Source: an uncultured Clostridia bacterium (GTDB lineage Bacteria > Bacillota > Clostridia > Oscillospirales > Oscillospiraceae). Taken from it: 24,154 bases of DNA. The stretch spans positions 1-24,154 of the forward strand of contig CAMWTG010000007.1 in NCBI GenBank assembly GCA_947177115.1. Reading direction: 5' to 3'. Shown in pieces: positions 14,978 through 22,516 of the stretch. How positions within the stretch are numbered: the stretch's first letter is position 1; every line of letters starts with the position of its first letter. The notes beneath the pieces are model-generated. The model was not told the origin of the DNA. It did no database searches and was given only the letters and a program-made list of their open reading frames with translations. A program made the position numbers and the translations under genes.

Positions 14978-15502
14978 TCAGTGATGGCCTCCGCCGTGGT
15001 GGCCGCTGCGCTGGCTGTAGGTATAGCCTGCGGCGCAGTGCCCATCGCAGAACCCGTCCTCGTGATGGTTTCCGCAGTAGACCGTGCCGTCATGGGTATG
15101 CCGTCCAACGGTAGTGCAGCCCTCCACCGGGCACAGGGTCAGGCACTGCCCGCTGCAGAAGCCCGCCTCGTGGCAGCTGCCGCAGTAGGTCACGCCGTCA
15201 TGGGTATGCCGTCCGATGGTATCGCAGTCCTCCACGCTGCACAGGGCCAGGCACTGGCCATCGCAGACGCCGCTCTCGTGGGCGTAGCCGCAGTAGGTCA
15301 CGCCGTTATGGATGTGGCGTCCCGCCGTCTCGCAGCTCTTCACGGTGCAGACGGTCACCTGGGTCTGGTTCCGCCTGCCGCGGCCGTGTCCGCCGCAGGC
15401 CAGGGCGGGGACCGTCAGGGCCAGAACGGCAATGCAGGCCAGGACCAGGGACAAGGTGCGTTTGGAAAAGTGTTTTCGCGGTGCGGGTAAGTTTTTCTGC
15501 AT
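14978..15502 (-). CDS. Secreted protein with three 36-residue Cys/His repeats
   Basis: I do not recognise a named family. The 174-residue precursor has a basic start (PRKHFSKR), a hydrophobic segment (about 17-33) and a likely cleavage site at ALA before Cys36; whether signal peptidase I or lipoprotein processing is used is unclear because the lipobox is poor. Residues 52-156 form three tandem repeats with the exact pattern C-x4-C-x5-H-x-H-x5-C-x3-H-x4-C-x3-C, containing GRHTHDG and YCG signatures. The second repeat has one extra Cys. The C-terminus ends GHHGGGHH. The dense Cys/His pattern suggests metal binding or disulfide-knitted modules at the cell surface; this is inference. It begins seven bases after the M56 sensor stop codon, whose end overlaps its AGGAGG site, so it is the last gene of the blaI-blaR1-like operon. 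Confidence 0.85.
   Translation of the reverse strand: MQKNLPAPRKHFSKRTLSLVLACIAVLALTVPALACGGHGRGRRNQTQVTVCTVKSCETAGRHIHNGVTYCGYAHESGVCDGQCLALCSVEDCDTIGRHTHDGVTYCGSCHEAGFCSGQCLTLCPVEGCTTVGRHTHDGTVYCGNHHEDGFCDGHCAAGYTYSQRSGHHGGGHH
15035..15349 (-). repeat. Three 108-bp tandem coding repeats
   Basis: The coding DNA of the secreted protein repeats with a 108-bp period, in frame, encoding units that begin at Cys52, Cys88 and Cys124. Sequence between copies has diverged but the signature segments remain close, which fits duplication within the gene. Confidence 0.8.
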
Positions 15503-15508
15503 AATAAA

Positions 15509-18391
15509 TTAACCTCCTATTACTGGCAGACCGTTGTCTGCCAAAATTTGATTCAGCTCGACAAGGAAAACGTCTTCCACTGCCCAATAGTCGCCGGGGA
15601 GCGTGCCCTTCAGGCGTTCGCAGGAACCGTCAGGCTGGGTATGAAGCACCAGATAGCGGAAATCAGGATCGTAGAAACCGCCTACCCAGCCGTTGTCGTA
15701 TACATAGGTCCCGCCGGCCTGGATCACGCGCTCCGGCGTGCCGGTATGGATCTCATAAGCCATCTCATAGACTTCGACCCGGGCCCCGCTCTGGTCCAAT
15801 TCGGCGGAGTAGACCTGTTCCAGAGAGGTGATGCAGTAGTCGTCCCATTCCGGGGCGATTTTGCCGTTTGCAAGACGGCCCTCCCAGGAGGCAAGCCCTT
15901 CTTTCGCCAACTCCCTGGCGGCTTCTTTGACGGCATAGGACGCCTGGACGCTGAAAAGCGCGTGGTCCGCTGTCCGCCGCCCTTGATTATACAGCAGCAG
16001 GCTCGTTCCGTCAAACATTAATTGCCGCAGCGCGGTGAGGGACGTTTCCATGCCATCGTCCCGGACGGCGGGGACATAGCCGCTGAAGGAGAGGTACCGC
16101 CCCTCGGGGTCCCAGCTGCGGAAATCGTAGGAGCGTGCCAGCCAGGTCTCCTCGTCCCATCTCTTCCAATGTTCGGTAAGCAGCTCCACCAGATCGGCTT
16201 CATAGAGCTTGCCATCCCGCTGGAAGAAAATCTGGGCCAGCTGCCAGCCGTCCGTGCTCACCAGCTCACGGGTCCCGTCTCCGTCCAGGTCGATCAATTG
16301 CGGGTCGCCGTAGGCCCGGGCCAGCAGGTGGACCTCCATGCCGTATTCGGTTTCGTTGAAGATATAGTAATCGTTGAAAATCTCTGTTCCGTTGGACCCC
16401 AATTCCTGCGTATAGGATATTACCACGCCGTCATAACCGAACAGGTCCGTGAAAGGTTCCTCTATATAAGGTTGTTCCGGGAAACTGAGAAAGTAATCGC
16501 CGCTGAATAGGTTCATGAACTTATTGTGGGAGGAAACATAGGTATTTCCGCCATAGTTCCATGCAAAGGTGGCGCAATCCCCCGCTGTAGGACTGCCACC
16601 GCCCACCATGTTCCAGGAATCATGCTCTTCGTGGTGGTCCTCTCCATGATGGTTTGAAAACAGAGGCTCCGGCGAGAGCACCTCTACCGGCACCGGCTCG
16701 TAGGGGGCCAGGTCCGCCAAGGGGATGGTCAGCTCCAGTTCGCTGTCCAGCTCCGACAGCTCAGGTTCCCGGGGCGTTACCAGAAGATTGGAGACAAACT
16801 GGTACTGCCCCTCTCCCATGTCCCGCAGCGTCAGGCACTTCACGCCATCTGCATAGAAGGTATCATCGTAAGTCAGGCGAATGAGATCGCCCTCCCGCTC
16901 GCCGGACTGGAAGGCGACCAGCCCTCGGTAGTTGGTGTCGCCGTGGCACCAATAATAGGTGTCGTAGTCCTCCAGGTATACGATAGCGTGGTCCAGGGTT
17001 TCACCATTTGCGCCCGGCAGGCCGATCTTTTTGCTCTCTGCCAGCGGCATACCAGTGTACTCCCGCAGCAGCGCGTCCAGTTCGGCGGAAGTGATCTCGT
17101 AGGTGCCGCAGTCCGGCCAGCTTCCCCCGTAGACCCGCTCCAGGATGGCAGCTTCATCCGCCCGGGGAGGCTTCTCCACGTCCGGCATGGACGGGATGCC
17201 GTTGTAGACCAGCTCAAACAGGTCAATGTCTGCTGGGCTCTCGTACAGGGAGGACAGGAACATATTCCGAATGGCCCTGCGGCCCATACGGCCATCCTCG
17301 AACATATCGTCCGGATTGAAATACTCCTCGTTGAAGAAATCCAGCTCCTCCTGGGTCAGGGGGGCCGGGCCGATGCTCTGGGCCACGCACCCGGTAAACG
17401 TCACCACACAGACCGCCGCCGCGGCCGTCAGGGCGGCGCAGAGGGCTGCCGCCTTCATCTTCCGGTTCTCCGCGATGCGGGTAATACGCTCTTTCAGCCG
17501 TTTTTTGTCCGAGGTCATGGTGGTAGCGGTGACCAGGATGCCGCCCGCGCTCCGCCGCACCGGGATCAGCCGCAGCAGGGTCTGGCCGTAAGGGATGCGC
17601 TCGACCTCCCCCAGCCGCTTCAGCGCGCCCTCATCGCAGGCCAGTTCGCAATCCTCCCGGGAGGCCGCAGCCGCCCACCACACCAGCGGGTCGAACCAGT
17701 AGACCGTCAGGCACACGCTCCGCAGCAGGGACCACAGCGGGTCCAGATGCCGGGCGTGGGTCGTCTCATGGGCCAGCACGTGGCGCAGGCCGTCCGGCGA
17801 CTGCAGGGCTGCGGGGGTCAGATAGACCGTGGGCCGGAACAGCCCGAACAGGCACGGGGACACCAGCCCTTCCTCCACCAGATACACCGGATACTTGCAC
17901 CCCGGCAGCTCCAGGGGGATGCGCCTGCGCCGCAGCCTGATCCAAAAGCCCAGGTTGGACGCCAGCAGCCACAGGACCATGACCGCCATGCCGCCATGCC
18001 AGATCCGGACCAGGGCCTCCTCCAGGGTATACGCGTAGGTGATCCAGGACATGCCGTCCTCAGAGACAACGGTGTGTCCCTGCTCGGACCAGGCGGCGAT
18101 CTCCTGGCCGGGCTGGTAGCGTTCGATAGGTTTCTGCCAGTGGTTCTCCCGTACCGGCAGCACATAGACCGGCTCCTCTTCCAGCCGTTCCTCCACCTGC
18201 GTCCGGGCGGGCTGGGAGACGGACAGCACGCTGAAATCCACCGCCGGAAGGTTCGCCGGGATCAGCAGCCGCAGCAGCACCAGCCCCCACAGGGCGTATT
18301 GCAGCCGCCGGGAGATCCTTTTCCGGAACAGCCGCCGCAGGACCAGCAGCGCCAGGATCAGCGCCGAGGACGTTATAAGGATCTCCTTCAT
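15509..18391 (-). CDS. BlaR1/MecR1-like M56 sensor metalloprotease with large C-terminal extracellular domain
   Basis: In this class a membrane zinc protease transduces an external signal by cleaving a BlaI-type repressor, directly or indirectly. Here helices lie at about 2-18, 31-45 and 133-152, the zinc site HETTH is at 208-212, and the third ligand is probably Glu249 in DCELACDEG (247-255). A fourth hydrophobic segment (314-335) leads to an external C-terminal region of about 620 residues. That region is not a penicillin-binding domain: the serine-based motifs of BlaR1 sensors were not found. It contains a His/Glu cluster HHGEDHHEEH (581-590) and a calcium-loop-like DLDGDGTRE (701-709). 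At 960 residues it is far longer than BlaR1 (~600). It overlaps blaI by four bases (ATGA) and is followed directly by the Cys/His repeat gene. The signal is unknown. Confidence 0.88.
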   Translation of the reverse strand: MKEILITSSALILALLVLRRLFRKRISRRLQYALWGLVLLRLLIPANLPAVDFSVLSVSQPARTQVEERLEEEPVYVLPVRENHWQKPIERYQPGQEIAAWSEQGHTVVSEDGMSWITYAYTLEEALVRIWHGGMAVMVLWLLASNLGFWIRLRRRRIPLELPGCKYPVYLVEEGLVSPCLFGLFRPTVYLTPAALQSPDGLRHVLAHETTHARHLDPLWSLLRSVCLTVYWFDPLVWWAAAASREDCELACDEGALKRLGEVERIPYGQTLLRLIPVRRSAGGILVTATTMTSDKKRLKERITRIAENRKMKAAALCAALTAAAAVCVVTFTGCVAQSIGPAPLTQEELDFFNEEYFNPDDMFEDGRMGRRAIRNMFLSSLYESPADIDLFELVYNGIPSMPDVEKPPRADEAAILERVYGGSWPDCGTYEITSAELDALLREYTGMPLAESKKIGLPGANGETLDHAIVYLEDYDTYYWCHGDTNYRGLVAFQSGEREGDLIRLTYDDTFYADGVKCLTLRDMGEGQYQFVSNLLVTPREPELSELDSELELTIPLADLAPYEPVPVEVLSPEPLFSNHHGEDHHEEHDSWNMVGGGSPTAGDCATFAWNYGGNTYVSSHNKFMNLFSGDYFLSFPEQPYIEEPFTDLFGYDGVVISYTQELGSNGTEIFNDYYIFNETEYGMEVHLLARAYGDPQLIDLDGDGTRELVSTDGWQLAQIFFQRDGKLYEADLVELLTEHWKRWDEETWLARSYDFRSWDPEGRYLSFSGYVPAVRDDGMETSLTALRQLMFDGTSLLLYNQGRRTADHALFSVQASYAVKEAARELAKEGLASWEGRLANGKIAPEWDDYCITSLEQVYSAELDQSGARVEVYEMAYEIHTGTPERVIQAGGTYVYDNGWVGGFYDPDFRYLVLHTQPDGSCERLKGTLPGDYWAVEDVFLVELNQILADNGLPVIGG

Positions 18392-18771
18392 TTGCCGTTG
18401 CCTCCCGCCTTTTCCAGAATGGCGGACAGCTCCGCGATATCGGACCGGGACAGGCCCCTGCTCTCCACCAGGGCGCTCATCATCAGCCCCAGGCTCCCGC
18501 CGTAGACCTTGCCGAGGAAATCCTCCGTCTCCTTCCTGGCGGCGTCCTTCCGCTCCAGGACCGGATAGTAGCGCTTTGCACGCTCCCCCTGTTCGCAGCG
18601 CACCGCGCCCTTGGCCTCCAGGCGGGAGAGCATGGTGATAACGGTGTTCTTGGACCAGCCCGTCTCCGTCCGCGCGGCGGCGGTCAGCTCCGCAATGGTC
18701 ATGGGGTTATGTTCCCAGAGGCGGTTCATCAGCTTCCACTCGCTGTCCGAAAGGCCGATTGTTTTTTCCAT
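18388..18771 (-). CDS. BlaI/MecI-family transcriptional repressor
   Basis: A 127-residue dimeric winged-helix repressor. MEKTIGLSDSEWKLM, NRLWEHNPMTIAELTAA, TGWSKNTVITMLSRLEAKG and the wing RYYPVLERKD are typical of the family; the C-terminal helices mediate dimerisation and carry the protease-sensitive region in relatives. The ATG at 18771 has GGAGGAG ideally placed; an upstream TTG at 18792 would add seven residues and is unlikely. It is the first gene of the operon with the M56 sensor and the Cys/His repeat protein, sharing an ATGA overlap with the sensor. A dyad over its own promoter suggests autoregulation. Although the family controls beta-lactamases in staphylococci, no beta-lactamase gene lies in this window. 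Confidence 0.93.
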   Translation of the reverse strand: MEKTIGLSDSEWKLMNRLWEHNPMTIAELTAAARTETGWSKNTVITMLSRLEAKGAVRCEQGERAKRYYPVLERKDAARKETEDFLGKVYGGSLGLMMSALVESRGLSRSDIAELSAILEKAGGNGK

Positions 18772-18804
18772 CGTTCGTCTCCTCCTTTCCAAAAGGTATA
18801 CATC

Positions 18805-18844
18805 CGTCTACCGCTAATATAGCATAGAGGTAGACGTTTGTCAA
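18805..18844 (-). promoter_or_regulatory. Promoter and probable BlaI operator
   Basis: On the minus strand TTGACA (18839-18844) is 17 bp from TATATT (18816-18821). A perfect 8-bp inverted repeat, CGTCTACC (18805-18812) and GGTAGACG (18829-18836), brackets the -10 with a 16-bp centre. A repressor bound there would block polymerase. Assigning it to the adjacent BlaI-like protein is inference. Confidence 0.75.
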
Positions 18845-18858
18845 CCTTCAAGTTGCGG

Positions 18859-18892
18859 AAAGAGCGGGACTGTTGAAGGAGTCCCGCTCTTT
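18859..18892 (-). terminator. Terminator-like hairpin after the MATE gene
   Basis: Perfect 12-bp arms (18859-18870 and 18881-18892) with a 10-nt loop sit immediately after the stop codon. On the minus strand only three T residues follow; on the plus strand the tail is T-rich, so direction is ambiguous. Confidence 0.65.
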
Positions 18893-18893
18893 T

Positions 18894-20273
18894 CTATTTC
18901 TTTTCCAACTCCGCCATAGCGGGCCGGAACACGAAGAAGAAGGTGGCCGCCGCTGCGGCAATGGAAATAAAATCGCTGACCGGCTCCGCCAGGAATACCG
19001 CGAAGACCTTGTCCTCAAAGAAGCAGGGCAGAATGAAGATCAGCGGGATCAGCAGGATCACTTTCCGCAGGCAGGCAATGAACAGCGATGCTTTCGCCTT
19101 GCCAATGGCCATAAAGGTCTGCTGCACCGACATCTGGATGCCGAACAGTCCCAGCACCGCTGTGTACAGCCGCAGCGTCCACACCGCGGTATCCATCAGC
19201 TCCGGCGTGTTGTTGAAGATCCGGATAAACACCTGGGGAAACAGCTGCACCAGCAGCCAGAAGCTTCCCATCAGAACACAGCTGACTTTCAAAAGGGCGA
19301 AAAACGCGTCCTTGACCCGCTTGGCGTTCTTCGCGCCGTAGTTGTAGCTGATGATCGGCTGGGCCCCCTGGCCCAGGCCCTGGGAGGGAATCCAGACCAT
19401 TTGCAGTACCGTGCTGGCGATGGTCATGGCCCCTACGGCCACATCGCCGCCGTAGCGCTGGAGGGAGGAATTGAAGGAGATGTTCAGCAGCGCCTCGGTG
19501 CTCTGCATCACGAAAGGAGATATCCCCAGCGCCAGCACCGGGGCCATCAATTCCCAGCTGGGCCGCAGGCTGCCCCGCCGGAGCCGCAGTGTGGACTGTT
19601 TTCCCGTCAGGAACCGCACCACCCAGATGCCGGAGACCGCCTGGGAGATCACCGTAGCCAGGGCCGCGCCCTGGACGCCCATGTGGAACCCGTAGATGAA
19701 AATAGGGTCCAGAATGATGTTGCTCACCGCGCCAATAAGCACCGTGCGCATACTGACGGTGGTAAAGCCCTGTGTGGTGACAAACAGGTTCATCCCCAGG
19801 GCCATCATCACGAATATCGAGCCGCTGGAGTAGATGCGCATATAGGGCAGGGCGTAGATGATCGTTTCCTCGCTGCACCCGAAGATCCAGAGGAGCTGTT
19901 CCCCGAAGATCCAGAACAGCGCCGTCAGCGCAACGGCGGTCCCGATCAGACAGGTGAAACAGCTGCCCATGATCCTCTCCGCCTTGTCATTATCCCCCTC
20001 CCCCATAGCAATGGCCGCCCTGGGCGCGCCGCCCTGGGCCACCAGCATGGTGAACGCCCCGATGAGGTAGATCACCGGGAAACACAGGCCGATCCCCGTC
20101 AGGGCCGTCATGCCTACATCCGGCATGTGGCCGATATAGATCCGGTCCACAATGTTGTACAAAAGGTTCACCAGCTGGGCCACCACCGTGGGGATGGCCA
20201 GCTTCAGCAGCAGCCTGCCCACCGGGGCGGTGGCCAGCTGATGGGAAACATCGGGGTTATGTTGGCTGTTCAT
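18894..20273 (-). CDS. MATE-family multidrug/Na+(H+) antiporter
   Basis: A 459-residue inner-membrane exporter that expels cationic drugs or metabolites using an ion gradient. The sequence is nearly all hydrophobic helices, 12 by eye, arranged as two related halves. Typical features are the N-terminal PVGRLLLKLAIPTVVAQLVN, then LYNIVDRIYIG, the second-half equivalent GAMTIASTVLQMVWIPSQG, and GAQPIISYNYGAKN, common to the MepA/DinF branch. The frame is open to 20531, but the ATG at 20273 gives the family start and has AAAGGAA eight bases upstream. A consensus-like promoter is visible. It is not in an operon with its neighbours: the blaI promoter lies downstream and the isomerase terminator upstream. 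Substrate is unknown. Confidence 0.93.
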   Translation of the reverse strand: MNSQHNPDVSHQLATAPVGRLLLKLAIPTVVAQLVNLLYNIVDRIYIGHMPDVGMTALTGIGLCFPVIYLIGAFTMLVAQGGAPRAAIAMGEGDNDKAERIMGSCFTCLIGTAVALTALFWIFGEQLLWIFGCSEETIIYALPYMRIYSSGSIFVMMALGMNLFVTTQGFTTVSMRTVLIGAVSNIILDPIFIYGFHMGVQGAALATVISQAVSGIWVVRFLTGKQSTLRLRRGSLRPSWELMAPVLALGISPFVMQSTEALLNISFNSSLQRYGGDVAVGAMTIASTVLQMVWIPSQGLGQGAQPIISYNYGAKNAKRVKDAFFALLKVSCVLMGSFWLLVQLFPQVFIRIFNNTPELMDTAVWTLRLYTAVLGLFGIQMSVQQTFMAIGKAKASLFIACLRKVILLIPLIFILPCFFEDKVFAVFLAEPVSDFISIAAAAATFFFVFRPAMAELEKK

Positions 20274-20315
20274 ATAAAAGTTCCTTTCCCGGGCCGGAAG
20301 GGCCCAACGGAATGC

Positions 20316-20368
20316 AGTATACCACAGAAGGGAGCGTTTGTCACCTCTAATTTTGTTCGCTGGCGAAC
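20316..20368 (-). promoter_or_regulatory. MATE promoter with upstream dyad
   Basis: GTGACA (20339-20344) and TATACT (20316-20321) are separated by 17 bp on the minus strand. A perfect 6-bp inverted repeat with a 2-nt centre, GTTCGC-TG-GCGAAC (20355-20368), lies 10 bp upstream of the -35, a position suiting an activator or repressor. The regulator is not identifiable. Confidence 0.6.
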
Positions 20369-20370
20369 AT

Positions 20371-20410
20371 TGCGGGAGCGCCCGGACCACCTGGTCTGGG
20401 CGCTCCCGCA
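20371..20410 (-). terminator. Terminator of the isomerase gene
   Basis: Arms 20371-20389 and 20392-20410 pair over 19 positions with one mismatch, eight bases beyond the isomerase stop. No strong T-run follows on the minus strand, but the stem is very stable. The MATE upstream dyad begins two bases further on. Confidence 0.7.
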
Positions 20411-20418
20411 GGAAATGC

Positions 20419-21906
20419 TTAGCAGAAGGGGTTTTCTGTGGGGTAGGGCAGATGCCTGGGCTGGTTGTAGGCGATGTCCTCCACGCCCAGGAGCTTGAAC
20501 ACCTCGAACAGGGCCCTGCCGCAGTGGGCAAAGGCCACCGCGCCGTGGTGGGGGTAGCGCTTCTGGATCAGCACATGGCGGTAGAACCGGCCCATCTCCG
20601 GGATGGCGAACACGCCGATGCCGCCGAAGGAGCGGGTCTTCACCGGCAGCACCTCGCCCTGGGCGATGTAGGCCCGGAGCTTGCCCTCGCTGTCGCACTG
20701 GAGGCGGTAGAAGGTGATGTCACCGGGGGCGATGTCGCCCTCCAGGGTGCCCCGGGTGAAGTCGGGCTCAGAGTCCTTGGGCTCCAGCAGGCGGTGCTGG
20801 ATGAGCTGGTACTTCACCGCCCGGTCGGAGCACAGCTTGCACTCCGGCGTGTTGCCGCAGTGGAAGCCCATGAAGGTGTCGGTGAGGCGGTAGTCGAACT
20901 TGCCCTGGATGTCCTCCTCATAGAGGGAGGCGGGGACGGAGTTGTTGATGTCCAGCAGGGTCACGGTGTCCCCGGAGACGCACATGCCGATGTACTCGCT
21001 GAGGGCCCCGTAGATGTCCACCTCGCAGGAGACGGGGATGCCCCGGCTCACCAGCCGGGAGTTGACGTAGCAGGGCTCGAAGCCGAATGCCTCCGGGAAA
21101 GCGGGCCAGCACTTGTCTGCGAAGGCCACGTACTTCCGGCTGCCCTTGTGCGCCTCCGCCCAGTCCAGCAGGGTCAGCTCCAGCTGGGCCATGCGCTCGC
21201 TCATCTCGGGGTAATAGCAGCCCTCGCCCATTTCCTTGGCCATGTCGGCGCAGACCTCGGGGATACGGGGGTCATCCTTGTGGGCGTTGTAGGCCACCAG
21301 CAGGTCCAGCTCGGAGTTCTCCTCGATCTCCACGCCGATCTCATAAAGGCCCTTGATGGGGGCATTGCAGGCGAAGAAGTCCTGGGGCCGGGGGCCGAAG
21401 GTGATGATCTTCAGGCTGCTCAGACCGATCAGGGCCCGGGCGATGGGCACGAATTCGCCGATCATCCTGGCGACTTCGGCGGCGGTGCCCACGGGGTACT
21501 CGGGGATGTAGGCCTTCAGGCGGCGCAGCCCCAGGTTGTAGGAGCAGTTGAGCATCCCGCAGTAGGCGTCGCCCCGGCCGTTGATCAGGTCGCCGTCCCC
21601 CTCGGCGGCGGCGGCGTACATGCAGGGGCCGTCAAAGTTCCTGGCGATCAGGGTCTCGGGCGTCTCCGGGCCGAAGTTGCCCAGGAACACCGCCAGGGCG
21701 TTGCACCCGGCGGCTTTCACGTCGGCCACGGCTTTGAGCATGTCCTGCTCGTTTTCCACGGTGACGGGGCACTCATAGACGGCGGTGCCCTGCGCCCTGC
21801 AGGCCTCCGCCACCGCCGCCCGGCGGCGCTCGGACAGGGAGATGATGAAGCAGTCGCGGCTGACGGCGATAATGCCCAGCTTTACCTCGGGAATGTTGGT
21901 CAGCAT
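20419..21906 (-). CDS. L-fucose/L-arabinose isomerase-family protein
   Basis: A 495-residue cytoplasmic protein of the FucI/AraA superfamily, Mn2+-dependent aldose-ketose isomerases that feed sugars to a kinase. The N-terminal half (KLGIIAVSRDCF, LAVFLGNFGPETP, YAAAAEGDGDLINGRGDAYCG) is the family's Rossmann-like part. The C-terminal half holds DIYGALSEYIGMCVSGDT, LLDINN and FMGFHCGNTPECKLC, placing conserved acidic and His residues near the expected active site. The exact substrate cannot be assigned; this subgroup is often only named fucose isomerase-like. The ATG at 21906 follows AAGGAGG by seven bases. With a Nudix gene between, it lies downstream of a xylulokinase-like gene on the same strand, which supports pentose or deoxysugar catabolism. 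A stable hairpin closes the unit. Confidence 0.85.
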   Translation of the reverse strand: MLTNIPEVKLGIIAVSRDCFIISLSERRRAAVAEACRAQGTAVYECPVTVENEQDMLKAVADVKAAGCNALAVFLGNFGPETPETLIARNFDGPCMYAAAAEGDGDLINGRGDAYCGMLNCSYNLGLRRLKAYIPEYPVGTAAEVARMIGEFVPIARALIGLSSLKIITFGPRPQDFFACNAPIKGLYEIGVEIEENSELDLLVAYNAHKDDPRIPEVCADMAKEMGEGCYYPEMSERMAQLELTLLDWAEAHKGSRKYVAFADKCWPAFPEAFGFEPCYVNSRLVSRGIPVSCEVDIYGALSEYIGMCVSGDTVTLLDINNSVPASLYEEDIQGKFDYRLTDTFMGFHCGNTPECKLCSDRAVKYQLIQHRLLEPKDSEPDFTRGTLEGDIAPGDITFYRLQCDSEGKLRAYIAQGEVLPVKTRSFGGIGVFAIPEMGRFYRHVLIQKRYPHHGAVAFAHCGRALFEVFKLLGVEDIAYNQPRHLPYPTENPFC

Positions 21907-21929
21907 AGGGGGTCCTCCTTTTATTTAAA

Positions 21930-21958
21930 ACATCAAAATGCAAGAGAACGTTTGTCAG
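21930..21958 (-). promoter_or_regulatory. Possible weak promoter of the isomerase gene
   Basis: CTGACA (21953-21958) has a poor -10 partner, TGATGT (21930-21935), at 17 bp. Expression may depend on an activator or on transcription from xylB. The element shares TGACAAACG with two other promoters in the window. Confidence 0.35.
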
Positions 21959-22003
21959 GGGTGGATCTCACCCAAAAGATGAAATCCCCCGGTAAACAGA
22001 AAG

Positions 22004-22444
22004 TTATCTCTCTGCCGATAGCCGGCAGTTCAACTCATAAAGTGCCGTTTTATTCGAATCCCACGTCAAGCGCAGCATAGCATCGTGGTAACTCAGCCAT
22101 TCGCGATCAAGGTGTTCATCGGATAGTTTTATATCGGGAATACATTCAAATGCAAAATGATACTCAGGCAGAACGAAAGTATCCCTTGCCCAGTTCTTTC
22201 GATGGCGTTCTGAAATAACATCTGCGGGGACATATGCCATTGAGACCAGTTCAGTTATGCTGTCCGCTTTGATCCCCGTTTCTTCTGAGACTTCTCGGGC
22301 TGCAGCTTCTATCGGTGTTTCATTATCCTCGCCGCCGCCTGCCACAAATTGCCATTGATCTATATCTGCGCGGTGAAGAACACAAAACTGTAAATCTGGA
22401 TCTCGTCTATAAGGGATCGCCAATATCTGAAAAGGCGCTCTCAT
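22004..22444 (-). CDS. Nudix hydrolase
   Basis: A 146-residue cytoplasmic Mg2+-dependent hydrolase of nucleoside diphosphates linked to another group. The complete Nudix box is present: G-x5-E-x7-REVSEETGI in the segment from GGGEDNE to SEETGI (about residues 36-58). The N-terminus MRAPFQILAIPYRR and the LHRADIDQWQFVAGG segment resemble the dihydroneopterin-triphosphate/NudB-like and general dNTP groups, but the substrate is uncertain. The ATG at 22444 has GAGGAGG at proper distance. GC content is visibly lower than in the flanking genes and codon use is different, which suggests later acquisition into a sugar locus. It lies between the kinase (72 bp upstream) and the isomerase (97 bp downstream), all on the minus strand. 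Confidence 0.92.
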   Translation of the reverse strand: MRAPFQILAIPYRRDPDLQFCVLHRADIDQWQFVAGGGEDNETPIEAAAREVSEETGIKADSITELVSMAYVPADVISERHRKNWARDTFVLPEYHFAFECIPDIKLSDEHLDREWLSYHDAMLRLTWDSNKTALYELNCRLSAER

Positions 22445-22516
22445 AGAATAAACCTCCTCAAAACAAATTTATCGATCAATACAAGCAGCGTATCCGCCAT
22501 TGCGGTGCTCCCCGCA

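Noticed and set aside
15035..15349. CRISPR-like array
   Set aside because: The 108-bp repeats are in-frame coding units without unique spacers of array type.
16943..18505. A 520-codon open frame antisense to the M56 sensor
   Set aside because: The sense gene has the HETTH motif and operon overlaps; the antisense frame shows no domain.
20355..20368. LexA (SOS) box at the MATE promoter
   Set aside because: The Gram-positive LexA box is GAAC-N4-GTTC; here the arms are in the opposite order (GTTC then GAAC) with different spacing.
18873..20498. A 541-codon open frame antisense to the MATE gene
   Set aside because: Highly polar Gln/His-rich translation opposite a clear membrane exporter; codon-bias shadow.
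20338..22080. A 580-codon open frame antisense to the isomerase gene
   Set aside because: Starts inside the terminator region and has no ribosome binding site or domain.
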